From Mongoliimonas terrestris (GTDB lineage: Bacteria > Pseudomonadota > Alphaproteobacteria > Rhizobiales > Pleomorphomonadaceae): a stretch of DNA of 64,000 nt. Below, in pieces: positions 35,482 to 44,144 of this stretch (the stretch's first letter is position 1; every line of letters begins with the position of its first letter). The notes beneath the pieces were generated by a model. That model searched no databases. It worked only from the letters and a program-made list of their open reading frames with translations, and was not told the DNA's origin. The position numbers were made by a program, and so were the translations under genes. The stretch spans positions 248,001-312,000 of the forward strand of contig NZ_MSIG01000006.1 in NCBI RefSeq assembly GCF_001927285.1, given 5' to 3'.

Positions 35482-35721
35482 ATGATGGTCCCGAACCCGG
35501 TCCTGGTTCCCTACAACGAGTTCCGCCGGCGCTCCGCCGAGGTTCGCGCCCGGCAGGAGGCCGGCGAGGAAATCGACGTAAACATGCTGGCGGACCTGCT
35601 CGGTCTGTCGCCCGAGTTCACCGCCGCCGCGTGCGGGCTTGCCGTCCATTTGCGTGATGGAAAGACGGTGGTGCTCTCGCCGGAGCTGAACGCGCACAGC
35701 GCTGGTGAGGCCAAAGCATGA
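35482..35721 (+). CDS. small protein preceding the capsid gene
   Basis: 79 residues from ATG 35482 with GAGGAG upstream. It is a helical, charged protein (YNEFRRRSAEVRARQEAGEE, LADLLGLSPEFTAAACGLAV) that overlaps the capsid gene by four bases. No family is recognised. It could be a scaffold or connector accessory of the capsid module. Confidence 0.65.
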   Translation: MMVPNPVLVPYNEFRRRSAEVRARQEAGEEIDVNMLADLLGLSPEFTAAACGLAVHLRDGKTVVLSPELNAHSAGEAKA

Positions 35722-37745
35722 ACGCGCCGGCACCGACTCTGCGAGCTGCCCCGACATCGCACCGTCTCATCGTCGGTGGCGAGTTGCTCCTCTACGGCCC
35801 GGTCGGGTTCGTCGACTTCGACGGGACCGGCTTCACCTCCAGCGATGTGAAGGCGGCCCTCGCCACCATGTCGGGTGACATCACCGTTCGGGTGAACTCC
35901 GGCGGTGGTCTCGCCTTCGACGGCATCGCCATTCACAACGCGCTCCAAGCCCATCCTGGGAAGGTCACGGCGATTGTGGACGCCCTCGCGGCCTCGGCCG
36001 CGACTCTGCCGATCATGGCGGCCGACACCATCGTGATGAACGAGGGTGCGCTCATCATGATCCACGACCCTTCGGCTATCTCCTTCGGCACGTCGGAGAG
36101 TCACCGGAAGGCTGCCGACGTGCTGGACCTCCTCGGCGAACAGGCGGCCGGCATCTACGCCAGGCGCTCCGGCCTGCCGATCGAAGCTGTTCGCGCCATC
36201 ATGCGCGCCGAGACCTGGTTCGATGGCCCCGGCGCCGAGGAGAACGGCTTCGCCGACCTGGTGCTCGCCTCCCCGCCGGAGGAGGCCATGGCTTTCGACT
36301 TCAGCCTCTACGCCCACGCACCTGCGCACCTGATGCGCATGTCCCGCCCCATCCAGCGCCAAGACCTCCCGAGCTGGACCACCGCGGCCCCCGCCGCCCA
36401 TGAAGAGGAAGCTACGATGCCCGTGACTGCCCCGGCGGAACCGTCCGTGTCCGCCCGTGATCTTACCGCCGACATCATGTCCCGGTGCCGTGCCGCTCGG
36501 CTCTCCCTCGAGGAGGCGTCCGAAGTGCTCGCCAAGGCCACCTCGCCCGATATGGCGCGTGACCTGATCATCGACATGGTGGCCGCCCGCGACCCCTCGC
36601 CGGAGCCCCGCCCACATCTGCCGACCTCGGCCGTCGGGCTGGAACCGTTGCGTCAGCGTGCGTATGAAGATGCTCTCCACGCCAAGATGACCGGCCGGTC
36701 CGTAGAAGGCCAAGCGCGCCACTTCGCGTCGATGAGGCTCCCGGACCTCGCTCGCAGCTTCGCCGAGGACATCGGCATCAGCGGTGCGCGCATGTGGACC
36801 CCGCGCCAGGCTGTCGAGTGGGCCACTTCCACGAGCGGCCGCTCGAACTTCCTCGCCGGCCCGCGGATGAACGCCGGCATGCACTCCACCTCGGATTTCC
36901 CGGCGCTACTGGGAGGCGTGGCCCACAAGGTGGCGATGGATGCCTATCAGGCGGCGGAATCGCCACTCATGCGGCTTGTTCGGATCATGAACACGTCCGA
37001 TTTCAAGCCGATCCAAGCAAGCCGCCTCAGCGAGATGCCCTCGCTTGAAGAGGTGCCGGAGGCGGGTGAATACACCTACGGCTCTCGGGCTGAAACCTCG
37101 GAGACCTTCAGCATCAAGACCTATGGCCGCATGTTCGCCATCACACGCCAGGCGCTCATCAACGACGATCTGAGCATGCTCGCCACTCCCATGGTGGAGT
37201 TCGGTCGGGCTGCCTCGCGCAAGGAAGCGGACCTGCTGGCCGCTCTCCTCGCAAACGACGGCCCGACCCTGGACGACGGAACGGCGCTGTTCGCCACCTC
37301 GCGGAGCAACAAGGCTAGCACCGGGTCCGGCATTTCGGTTTCCAGCCTCTCCGATGGGCGGCAGGCCATGCGCAACACGAAGGGAATAGACGGCACGACG
37401 TTCCTGAACCTGGCTCCCCGATACCTCGTCGTGGGCACCGCCAAAGAAACTGAGGCCGAGCAGGCCCTCGCCGCTCTCGACGCGGCGGCCCAGGAAGACG
37501 TGAACGTGTTTGCCGGCCGGCTCGAGATCCTGGTGGAGCCGCGCATCGCCGGCAATCGCTGGATGCTCTTCGCCGACCCGGCCCAGGCTTCCGTTCTCGG
37601 CGCGGCATGGCTGGACGGCCAGCGCGGTCCCAATCTCCTGATGCGCGAGGGATGGGAGGTGGACGGTACCGAGTACCGCGCTCGCCTCGACTTCGGTTGC
37701 GGGGCTCTCGGATGGCGCGGCGCCTACCTCAACCCTGGCAATTGA
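35718..37745 (+). CDS. ClpP-like prohead protease fused to major capsid protein
   Basis: 675 residues. Residues ~20-200 are an S14/ClpP-type prohead protease: RVNSGGGLAFDGIAIHNAL, catalytic Ser in DALAASAATLPIM (~94) and His in LIMIHDPS (~115). A linker and a helical scaffold-like region (~240-330) lead to a Mu gpT-like major capsid domain (~370-675) with FGRAASRKEADLLAALL, APRYLVVGTAKETEAEQAL and RLDFGCGALGWRGAYL. Protease-scaffold-capsid fusions occur in some phages. It suggests the element can build its own, perhaps smaller, capsid. No portal gene follows. Confidence 0.88.
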   Translation: MNAPAPTLRAAPTSHRLIVGGELLLYGPVGFVDFDGTGFTSSDVKAALATMSGDITVRVNSGGGLAFDGIAIHNALQAHPGKVTAIVDALAASAATLPIMAADTIVMNEGALIMIHDPSAISFGTSESHRKAADVLDLLGEQAAGIYARRSGLPIEAVRAIMRAETWFDGPGAEENGFADLVLASPPEEAMAFDFSLYAHAPAHLMRMSRPIQRQDLPSWTTAAPAAHEEEATMPVTAPAEPSVSARDLTADIMSRCRAARLSLEEASEVLAKATSPDMARDLIIDMVAARDPSPEPRPHLPTSAVGLEPLRQRAYEDALHAKMTGRSVEGQARHFASMRLPDLARSFAEDIGISGARMWTPRQAVEWATSTSGRSNFLAGPRMNAGMHSTSDFPALLGGVAHKVAMDAYQAAESPLMRLVRIMNTSDFKPIQASRLSEMPSLEEVPEAGEYTYGSRAETSETFSIKTYGRMFAITRQALINDDLSMLATPMVEFGRAASRKEADLLAALLANDGPTLDDGTALFATSRSNKASTGSGISVSSLSDGRQAMRNTKGIDGTTFLNLAPRYLVVGTAKETEAEQALAALDAAAQEDVNVFAGRLEILVEPRIAGNRWMLFADPAQASVLGAAWLDGQRGPNLLMREGWEVDGTEYRARLDFGCGALGWRGAYLNPGN

Positions 37746-37814
37746 ACGGCGCTCAGAACAGAGGGCGGGCCATCGGGCCCGCCTCTACCCCTTCCAGCTT
37801 GTGAGGTTCAGTCG

Positions 37815-38009
37815 ATGGCGCGCCGTGCGGTTCCCTTCTCCCAAGCTGACGTGACTCGCGCCGTCAAGGGTGTGATCGCCGCCGGCATCCCGCGTGAGCG
37901 AATCATCCTTGTGAAGACCACACCCGGCGGTGTCGAGCTCGTCCTCGGCAGCTCTTCGGAGGATCTGAAATCCGGCCTCGTGAACGAGTGGGACGAGGTG
38001 CTCAAGTGA
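37815..38009 (+). CDS. small protein upstream of the integrase
   Basis: 64 residues from ATG 37815 with GAGG upstream. The sequence (SQADVTRAVKGVIAAGIPRERIILVKTTPGGVELVL) looks like a short alpha/beta protein that often precedes integrases in alphaproteobacterial prophages. It overlaps the integrase start (AAGTGA), so the two are translationally coupled. It may act as an accessory or excision factor. Confidence 0.75.
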   Translation: MARRAVPFSQADVTRAVKGVIAAGIPRERIILVKTTPGGVELVLGSSSEDLKSGLVNEWDEVLK

Positions 38010-39115
38010 TCGCGCGCCGCCTACCGAGGTATGTCTCTGAATTCGTCGACCGTCACGGCAAAGTCCGTGTCCGGTTCCGCCGGAAGGGCCAGGAGCCCTA
38101 TTATTTCAAAGCGAAGCCCTGGACGCCGGAGTTCATGGCCGAGTATCAGGCGTGCCTCGACAAAGAGGCGGCGCCGCGCATCGAGGTGGGCAAGAGCCGC
38201 AGCAAGCCGGGCACGGTCTCGGCGCTGATAGCCGCTTACCTCGCCTCGCCGGAGTTCACAGGGCTCGCCAAAACGAGCCAGACCACCTATCGCGGCATCA
38301 TCGAGCGGTTCCGTGTCGAGCACGGCGAGAAGCGGGTCGCGCTGATCCAACGGCAGCACATCAAGGCCATCATCGGCAAGAAGGCCGCAACACCGGCGGC
38401 GGCGAACAATCTCCTCGATCGCATCAAAGTGCTGATGGCTTTCGCCGTTGACCTTGACATGCGGAAGGACAACCCGGCGCACGGCTTGCGAGGCTTCAGG
38501 TTGGCAGGTGACGGCTTCCACACATGGACTGAGGAGGAGATTGCCCGGTTCGAGGAGAGGCACGCTCTCGGCTCGAAAGCGCGGCTGGCGTTCGCCCTCC
38601 TGCTCTACACCGGGCAGCGGCGAAGCGACGTGGTGAACATGGGACGGCAGCACGTCGCCGATGGCCGGATTGCCGTACGACAGCAGAAGACGGACGCCCG
38701 CCTCCAAATCCGAATTCATCCGGAGCTCCAGGCCGCGATGGGCGCGATGCCGTCCACCAACCTCACCTTCCTGGTGACAGAGCTCGGAAAGCCGTTCTCG
38801 CCGGCTGGGTTCGGCAACTGGTTTCGCGAGCGCTGTAACGAGGCCGGCCTACCCCACTGCTCGGCTCACGGGCTTCGCAAGGCGGCGTCTCGAAGGCTCG
38901 CCGAGGCGGGATGCACAAATCAACAGATCAAGGCCATAACCGGCCACAAGACGGACAAGGAGGTTGCTCGGTACACCGCCGCTGCCGACCAGGTGCGGCT
39001 TGCCGATCAGGCTATGGATGCACTCGACGGGGTGGACCGTGAACAGAAACTGGCTAACTCGGCCGAGGGGTTAGCCAAAACGCCCGCTAAGTCATTAAAG
39101 CGAAAGGATGCTTAG
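38006..39115 (+). CDS. int: tyrosine recombinase/integrase
   Basis: 369 residues from GTG 38006 with GAGG upstream. An N-terminal Arm/SAM-like region precedes the catalytic domain with the Arg in LLYTGQRRSDVVNM (~204), HxxR in SAHGLRKAASRRL (~288), a His in ITGHKTDKEV and the nucleophile Tyr in VARYTAAADQ (~322). It ends 12 bases before the tRNA-Ser 3' end, the expected place for an integrase that uses that tRNA as its attachment site. Confidence 0.95.
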   Translation: MIARRLPRYVSEFVDRHGKVRVRFRRKGQEPYYFKAKPWTPEFMAEYQACLDKEAAPRIEVGKSRSKPGTVSALIAAYLASPEFTGLAKTSQTTYRGIIERFRVEHGEKRVALIQRQHIKAIIGKKAATPAAANNLLDRIKVLMAFAVDLDMRKDNPAHGLRGFRLAGDGFHTWTEEEIARFEERHALGSKARLAFALLLYTGQRRSDVVNMGRQHVADGRIAVRQQKTDARLQIRIHPELQAAMGAMPSTNLTFLVTELGKPFSPAGFGNWFRERCNEAGLPHCSAHGLRKAASRRLAEAGCTNQQIKAITGHKTDKEVARYTAAADQVRLADQAMDALDGVDREQKLANSAEGLAKTPAKSLKRKDA

Positions 39116-39122
39116 ATGAGGA

Positions 39123-39138
39123 TGGCGGATGGGGTGGG
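39123..39138. repeat. attachment site repeat, right end, in tRNA-Ser
   Basis: TGGCGGATGGGGTGGG, the partner of 27806-27821. Bases 39127-39138 are the final 12 nucleotides of the tRNA, which remains intact after integration. Confidence 0.8.
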
Positions 39139-39212
39139 ATTCGAACCCACGGAAGGCTTGCACCTTCGCCGGTTTTCAAGACCGGTGCCTTAAACCGCTC
39201 GGCCACCCATCC
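39127..39212 (-). tRNA. tRNA-Ser(UGA)
   Basis: 86 nt. Acceptor stem GGATGGG/CCCATCC, anticodon loop CTTGAAA (anticodon TGA), a long variable arm typical of serine tRNA, and GGTTCGAATCC in the T arm. CCA is not encoded. It is the integration target of the adjacent element. The ~200 bases on its 5' side (39213-39413) hold no gene. Confidence 0.97.
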
Positions 39213-39413
39213 GGTCGCGCAAGGACGGCGCAGACCATGTCGCCGCGGCGAGAGAATTGCAAGCCGGCGCGTGCGCCGGGATGGAGAGCTTTGACTGCGC
39301 CGGCCCGACCGCGCGAAGGCCGCGTCCGCTGCACGTCACGTCGCGGATGGCGGAATGCGCCGCACCCCCCTATAGGGCTCTGGCACCCATCTTTCCCGCG
39401 ATCGGCCGGGGGG

Positions 39414-39626
39414 TCAGAACACCAGCGCCACGACGGCCCAGATGATCACGGCCCACATGGAGAGCGACACCAGGAGCGCGCCGAGGAGCCACCATCCGCG
39501 CGGGACCGGGCGCTTCCCGGTGTCGTCGGCAACCCATTGCCAGTCCCGCCAGTCGAGGCGGACGTCCGTCCAATTCGTCCACACGTCAAACGCCCATCCC
39601 GATGGAGTGCCTTGAATCGTCAGCAC
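39414..39626 (-). CDS. small single-span membrane protein
   Basis: 70 residues from GTG 39626, preceded by GGAGGG and AGGAT. A Trp-rich soluble part (AFDVWTNWTDVRLDWRDWQW) is followed by a C-terminal span GALLVSLSMWAVIIWAVVAL. The frame is open further upstream but has no better start. Function unknown. Confidence 0.55.
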   Translation of the reverse strand: MLTIQGTPSGWAFDVWTNWTDVRLDWRDWQWVADDTGKRPVPRGWWLLGALLVSLSMWAVIIWAVVALVF

Positions 39627-39702
39627 GATCCTGTCGCACCCTCCGGCGCGTGACCACCCTTTGTCCCGACATAACCTGTGGGTGAATCCTATCCGTTGGT
39701 CG

Positions 39703-41832
39703 CTATCGGACGGCCTGGATCGAATCACCCGCACGCTCGGGCGCGTCGGCGCCGCGCGGTCCGGCGGCGGGGCCGAACCGATCGGCGGGCGACGCGCGCC
39801 GGGCGGGCGCGGCACGGTCCGGGCGGGTCGGGTCGGCGATGTCGGCGCCGGCCTGCTCCACGGACGGCGGTTGCGTGCCCGGACAGGAATCCGCCCGCAC
39901 CAGGCCCCAGCCGTAGGTGTCGTCCCGGCCGGCGGCGCCAAGGTCGAAGGCCGACGCCGCCAGATGGCCGGCCACCGCGGCGGGGCTCGCGCCCGGCCGG
40001 GCGGCGAGGTGGGCGGCGACAGCTGCGGTGACGAACGGCACCGCGTAGGACGTGCCGCTCATCGGCCCGGCGGCCGCCGTCCAGACTTCCACGCCCGGCG
40101 CGGCGAAATCCACATAGGTGCCGCGGGTCGCCCGGCGGTAGACGTCCAGCGTGCGGTCGACGGCCGTGACCGCGATGACGTTCGGGTAGGCGGCCGGAAA
40201 CGCCGGTTCCGCATAGGGCCCGCCGTTGCCGGCGGCCGCGACGAGCACGATCCCGTCCCGTGCGGCGGCGCCGACCGCCGCCTCCAGCACCGCGTTCGGG
40301 GGGCCGGAGAGCGAGAGGTTGATCACCCGCACGCCCCTCGCCGCCAGATGCTCGATGGCGTCGACGAGGGTGGCCACATCGGTGCGTTCGCGGCCCTGGT
40401 CGTCCGGGGTGAAGGCGTTCACCGCCACCAGCGTCGCTTCCGGCAGGAGGCCCGGCACCCGGCCGTCCGCGCGGCCGACCAGGAGCGCCGCGATGGCGGT
40501 GCCGTGGGTGGATCCGCCGTCGCCGTCCGCCGGCATGGCCGCCTCCCCGCGCACCGGACGCATCGGCGCCGCGTCGCCCGGCCGGCCGTCCGGGCCGAGC
40601 ACCACGATCGACTGGCCCACCAGCGCCGGGTGGTCGCGGGCGATGGCGGTGTCCACAAGGCCGATCGTCGGGGTGACGCCGCAATGGGCGGTGCGGGCCG
40701 AGACCCACAGCGGCGCCGGGACCGGCGGACAGTTGCCGCCGACGCAATCGGTCGTTCCGTGGCCGTCCGTGTAATAGAAGTGGTCGAAATCGACCGCCGC
40801 CGTGGTAACCCGGCGGGCCGTCTCGCGCGCCGTGTCGATGTCGACGGCCTGCGGCACGCTGAGCGTCAGGACGGCCGGCAAGGCGCGACCGGCGGTCCGG
40901 CGCACCTGACGAAAGCCCAAGCGCTCCAGCGTGCCGATCTCCGCGGCGCTGAGGCCGCTCGCCACCAGGGTGCGCGCCGAGCGGGTCGGCGACGTGTCGT
41001 CGGCCCCGTTCGGCGACGGCCGGGGGGTCGGGCGCGCGGCATCCGGCGCGCGCGCTTCGTCGACCGCGTCGGCGGGTCGCCGCGGCGTGTCGGGCCGGCG
41101 GGGCGGGATCGCCGCCGGCACCACCCGCGGCGCGTCCCGCTTGCGCGCGATGCGCGGCTTCACGGGCGCGCGGTCGACCGCCGAGGCGTCATCCGCCGTC
41201 CCCGACGCGGCCTGCCCGCCCTGGCCGCTGTTGCCTTCGCCGTTGCCGGCCGGGCCGTTGCCGCCCTGGCCCGGGTTCCCCCCTCGCCCTCTGTCTCCAC
41301 CGTTGCCCGGGCTGGACGCACCACGATCGGACCCGCCATTGCCGTTACCCGGACCGCCCTTGCCCTGACCGCCCTTGCCCTGACCGCCCTTGCCCTGGCC
41401 GCCCTGGCCTTGACCGCCTTGGCCTTGGCTGCCCTGGCCCCCTTTTCCCTCGCTGCCGCCGTTTGCTTTGCCCCCGCCATTGCCCTTGCCGCCGTCGTCA
41501 TCACCCCTGTCGTCGCCGCCCCTGTCGTCGCCGCCCCTGTCGTCACCACCCCGGTCGTCACCGCCTCGGCCGCCTGCCCCTTGCCCGCCCGCGCCCTTGC
41601 CGCCACGCCCCTCGCCGCCGCCCCTGCCCTCGCCGCCCCCCTTGCCCTCGCCGCGGCCCGATCCGCCGCCCGGTCCGTTGCCGCCGCCGCCACGCCCGCC
41701 ACCCGGTTCTGCGGCGACGGTCTGCGCGGCCAGCCCCGGCAGGCCAAGCCCGGCGTCGGCCACCGGTTTCAGCGGCAGGGCGACCGCGAGAGCGGCGAGC
41801 GACGTGACGAGCAGGCGCGGAGCAGGTGACAC
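39703..41832 (-). CDS. secreted subtilisin-family (S8) serine protease with Gly-rich region
   Basis: 709 residues from GTG 41832. A signal peptide (LLVTSLAALAVALPLKPVADA) is followed by ~180 residues of low-complexity Gly/Asp/Lys repeats (GGDDRGGDDRGG and GGQGKGGQGKGG). A pro-like region and the S8 domain follow, with Asp in TIGLVDTAIA (~392), His in GGSTHGTAIAALL (~443) and Ser in GPMSGTSYAVPFV (~590). All three catalytic residues are intact. No beta-barrel or anchor follows. It lies divergent from an ECF sigma/anti-sigma pair and may be one of its targets. The function of the repeat region is unknown. Confidence 0.9.
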   Translation of the reverse strand: MSPAPRLLVTSLAALAVALPLKPVADAGLGLPGLAAQTVAAEPGGGRGGGGNGPGGGSGRGEGKGGGEGRGGGEGRGGKGAGGQGAGGRGGDDRGGDDRGGDDRGGDDRGDDDGGKGNGGGKANGGSEGKGGQGSQGQGGQGQGGQGKGGQGKGGQGKGGPGNGNGGSDRGASSPGNGGDRGRGGNPGQGGNGPAGNGEGNSGQGGQAASGTADDASAVDRAPVKPRIARKRDAPRVVPAAIPPRRPDTPRRPADAVDEARAPDAARPTPRPSPNGADDTSPTRSARTLVASGLSAAEIGTLERLGFRQVRRTAGRALPAVLTLSVPQAVDIDTARETARRVTTAAVDFDHFYYTDGHGTTDCVGGNCPPVPAPLWVSARTAHCGVTPTIGLVDTAIARDHPALVGQSIVVLGPDGRPGDAAPMRPVRGEAAMPADGDGGSTHGTAIAALLVGRADGRVPGLLPEATLVAVNAFTPDDQGRERTDVATLVDAIEHLAARGVRVINLSLSGPPNAVLEAAVGAAARDGIVLVAAAGNGGPYAEPAFPAAYPNVIAVTAVDRTLDVYRRATRGTYVDFAAPGVEVWTAAAGPMSGTSYAVPFVTAAVAAHLAARPGASPAAVAGHLAASAFDLGAAGRDDTYGWGLVRADSCPGTQPPSVEQAGADIADPTRPDRAAPARRASPADRFGPAAGPRGADAPERAGDSIQAVR

Positions 41833-41982
41833 GGGTCGACCTCTTCAGAGGGGGATCGGCACGACGGGGAGCCCGCCTTCAGACACACGAACCTGTGAAC
41901 GGCGCATTGGTTCGCGTGCGCGCCGTCGCGCCTGCGATCTCGGTGAACGCGCGCCGGATCCGCCGGCATCGCCCGACCGGCC

Positions 41983-42007
41983 GGAATGAAACCGCGGCTG
42001 GCGCGTT
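41983..42007 (+). promoter_or_regulatory. possible ECF-type promoter for the sigma gene
   Basis: GGAAT, 16 bases, CGTT, close to the GGAAC-N16/17-CGTT pattern of several alphaproteobacterial ECF factors. The predicted start is at most a few bases before ATG 42017. One mismatch in the -35 box keeps this tentative. Confidence 0.3.
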
Positions 42008-42016
42008 GTTCCTGCC

Positions 42017-42532
42017 ATGGAAGCGGAAAACGGGATGACCATGCCGCCGACGGTGGGACAGGAAATGGTGGCCATGCTGCCGCGGCTCCGGCGCTACGCG
42101 CTGGCGCTCTGCCGGTCTGCCACCCAGGCCGACGACCTGGTGCAGGCTGCATGCGTGCGGGCCCTCGCCAACGCCGCGTCGTGGACGCCGGGCACGCGCT
42201 TCGACGCCTGGATGTTCCGCATCCTGCGCAACCATTGGATCGACGGGCTGCGGCGCAGCCGGACCGAGGGGCCGACCGAGGATGTCGAGGAGCACACGTC
42301 GCTGGTGGGCGAGAATGGGGAGGCGCGGGTCATGGAGAAGCTGGTGTTGGGGGATGTGCGCCGCGCGATCGAAGCGCTCCCCGCCGAGCAGCGGGACGTC
42401 CTGATGCTCGTCTGCGTGGAGGAGATGTCCTACCAGGAGACGGCCGACATCCTGGGCGTGCCCATCGGCACCGTGATGAGCCGCCTCTCCCGGGCCCGAA
42501 AACGAATCCAGGATCTCACCGACGCCGCCTGA
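42017..42532 (+). CDS. ECF-family RNA polymerase sigma factor
   Basis: 171 residues from ATG 42017 (ATG 42035 or 42041 also possible). Region 2 contains QADDLVQAACVRALANAASWTPGTRFDAWMFRILRNHWIDGLRR; region 4 contains LPAEQRDVLMLVCVEEMSYQETADILGVPIGTVMSRLSRARKR. The size is normal for an ECF factor. The anti-sigma gene follows 47 bases downstream, and a subtilase is divergent. Likely released by an envelope signal. Confidence 0.95.
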   Translation: MEAENGMTMPPTVGQEMVAMLPRLRRYALALCRSATQADDLVQAACVRALANAASWTPGTRFDAWMFRILRNHWIDGLRRSRTEGPTEDVEEHTSLVGENGEARVMEKLVLGDVRRAIEALPAEQRDVLMLVCVEEMSYQETADILGVPIGTVMSRLSRARKRIQDLTDAA

Positions 42533-42579
42533 GCGGCTCCCCCTTCATGATCGATCATCAAACGGTTCTCGGAAATTCC

Positions 42580-43344
42580 ATGTCGCGTCTCCACCTCACA
42601 GACGAACTCCTGATGGCCTACGCGGACGGCGAGTCGCGGCCGGACGTGACGGCGGCCGTCGAAGCCCAGATGAGCCGGGATCCGGCGATCGTGGCGCGCG
42701 TCTCCGGTTTCGTGCGCAGTCGCCGGCTCGCGCGCGCGGCTGTTCTGGCCGCCGGCATGCCGGTCGTGCCGGACGCGCTCGCCCGCAGCGTGGCCGACGC
42801 GCTGGCCGCCGCCGGCGTGCCGCGCCCGCTGGCAGCCCCCGACCCGCTGCCGACTCCTCAGGGCCGCCCGGACGGCGGACGCGGCGACCGGCGCCGATGG
42901 ATCCCGGCCGCCATGGCGGCGGCGATCACCCTGGTGGTCGCCGGAACGGCCGGCTACGCGCTCGGCGTCGCCGGACAGCCGACGCCCGGCGGGCCGGCGG
43001 TGGTGGCCGAACTCGCCGATCCGGCGATCGGGCCGGCGCTCGATCAGGTGTCCTCCGGCGAGGAGCGCGATCTCGGCCAAGGCCGGTTCCGCGCCATCGC
43101 CACCTTCGAGAGCGGCGACGGCGGCCTTTGCCGCGAGTTCCTGATGACCGCGCCGGCCGGCCGCACGCGGGCCGTCGCCTGCCGCCAGACGGCGGATTGG
43201 CGCGTGACCTTCGCCCTCGCCGAGGCGTCCGGCGGCTACCAGCCCGCCGGGACGGAAGCCGTGCTCGACGCCTACCTGGAGGGCAGCGGCGCCGGCGCGC
43301 CCCTGGCGCCGGACGCCGAGCGCCAGCGCCTCGCCAGCCTCTGA
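42580..43344 (+). CDS. membrane anti-sigma factor
   Basis: 254 residues from ATG 42580 (ATG 42547 also possible). The N-terminal ~90 residues resemble an anti-sigma domain (HLTDELLMAYADGE and a helical region), without the zinc-finger HxxxCxxC motif. A single span (PAAMAAAITLVVAGTAGYAL, ~109-128) is followed by a ~120-residue periplasmic sensor part. It would hold the preceding sigma factor at the membrane. The region 43345-43815 after it has no gene. Confidence 0.85.
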   Translation: MSRLHLTDELLMAYADGESRPDVTAAVEAQMSRDPAIVARVSGFVRSRRLARAAVLAAGMPVVPDALARSVADALAAAGVPRPLAAPDPLPTPQGRPDGGRGDRRRWIPAAMAAAITLVVAGTAGYALGVAGQPTPGGPAVVAELADPAIGPALDQVSSGEERDLGQGRFRAIATFESGDGGLCREFLMTAPAGRTRAVACRQTADWRVTFALAEASGGYQPAGTEAVLDAYLEGSGAGAPLAPDAERQRLASL

Positions 43345-43815
43345 GGATCAGCCTTTCCAACGGACCTGCGGCCGGCATCAAGGCGGCGGATCGTCGTTAA
43401 TGGCGACGCGCCGGCCGGCGTTCACCCGCTGGGCCTCCGGCGCGGTGCGGTCCAGTCATGTCTTGTTCAGGATGCCGCCGCTAGGGTTCCGATCAAGCGC
43501 TGGTTTCGCCGTTCGGTAGGAACTTGGAAGACGTCGCGGACGTTTATCTTGCAACGGGCCATGAAGACCGAAGCCGGTTCCTCAGGCCCGACGGCATCGA
43601 CTGTTGCGGTCGATTCCAATCGGCGAAACAACGAGCGCCTGCCAAGTTGTCGCAACGCTCATCTCGCCGAATGACCGGTGATGCGGAACGGCCACAGCGT
43701 CCGATGTTCCATCGGCCGGGCCAAAGTCTTGGTGCCTTTTTAACCGTCCAGGCCCTATTGGAGAGCGGCTCTCGCGGCTCCTCGTCCGGCCTCGAAGCTT
43801 CAGCAGGAATTCAAA
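43345..43815. other. gene-free region
   Basis: About 470 bases between the anti-sigma gene and a small secreted-protein gene. No ORF with coding features, RNA gene or clear repeat was seen; only the promoter of the next gene is expected near its right end. Confidence 0.5.
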
Positions 43816-44001
43816 ATGCGTAGCGCCATCATGATCGCTCTGACCGCTGCATATTTCGCCGTGGCCTTTGCGTCCTATACCCAGGTTTCCGCCGAACCCG
43901 AAACGCAGGCGATCGCGCCGTGCACGGCTCTGGTCGCGTCCGGCTCCTCGGAGACCACCGTCGCAGACCGCACCGATTGCACGGTGATGGTGGCTCGCTG
44001 A
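43816..44001 (+). CDS. small secreted peptide
   Basis: 61 residues from ATG 43816, preceded by AGGAATTCAAA. A signal peptide (IMIALTAAYFAVAFASYTQVSA) leaves a mature part of ~37 residues with two cysteines (APCTALVASG and RTDCTVMVAR), probably disulfide-bonded. A strong terminator follows. Function unknown. Confidence 0.6.
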   Translation: MRSAIMIALTAAYFAVAFASYTQVSAEPETQAIAPCTALVASGSSETTVADRTDCTVMVAR

Positions 44002-44071
44002 GGGCCACCGACTGCCCGCTTGAGGGCAACGCCGGCCCACCGCACATCAGACCAGACACGCTCCAAACGCC

Positions 44072-44099
44072 ACGGCCGCCCGACGAGGGCGGCCGTTTT
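44072..44099 (+). terminator. Rho-independent terminator
   Basis: Ten-base perfect stem ACGGCCGCCC / GGGCGGCCGT with a five-base loop GACGA and a following T-run, 70 bases after the small secreted-peptide gene. Confidence 0.85.
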
Positions 44100-44144
44100 C
44101 ATGTGTCGGACTGGTCGGCGCCGCCTGCTTGAGACCGGACGCCG

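Larger units (their letters stand above)
27806..39138. mobile_element. tRNA-Ser-integrated phage-satellite-like element (11.3 kb)
   Basis: Bounded by a 16-bp direct repeat, with a tyrosine integrase next to an intact tRNA-Ser. Gene content: P4-type helicase/primase, iteron origin, coiled-coil protein, Nu1-like small terminase, Panacea TA pair, proteasome-like operon, RHH protein, several small unknowns, a MerR-like protein, a ClpP protease-major capsid fusion, and the integrase. Large terminase, portal, tail and lysis genes are absent, so it could be packaged only with help from another phage. Lower GC in about 31.1-33.5 kb suggests a recently acquired cargo block. A decayed prophage is the alternative. 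Confidence 0.75.

Noticed and set aside
27806..39138. Complete active prophage
   Set aside because: No large terminase, portal, tail, lysis or repressor/antirepressor set; only 11.3 kb.
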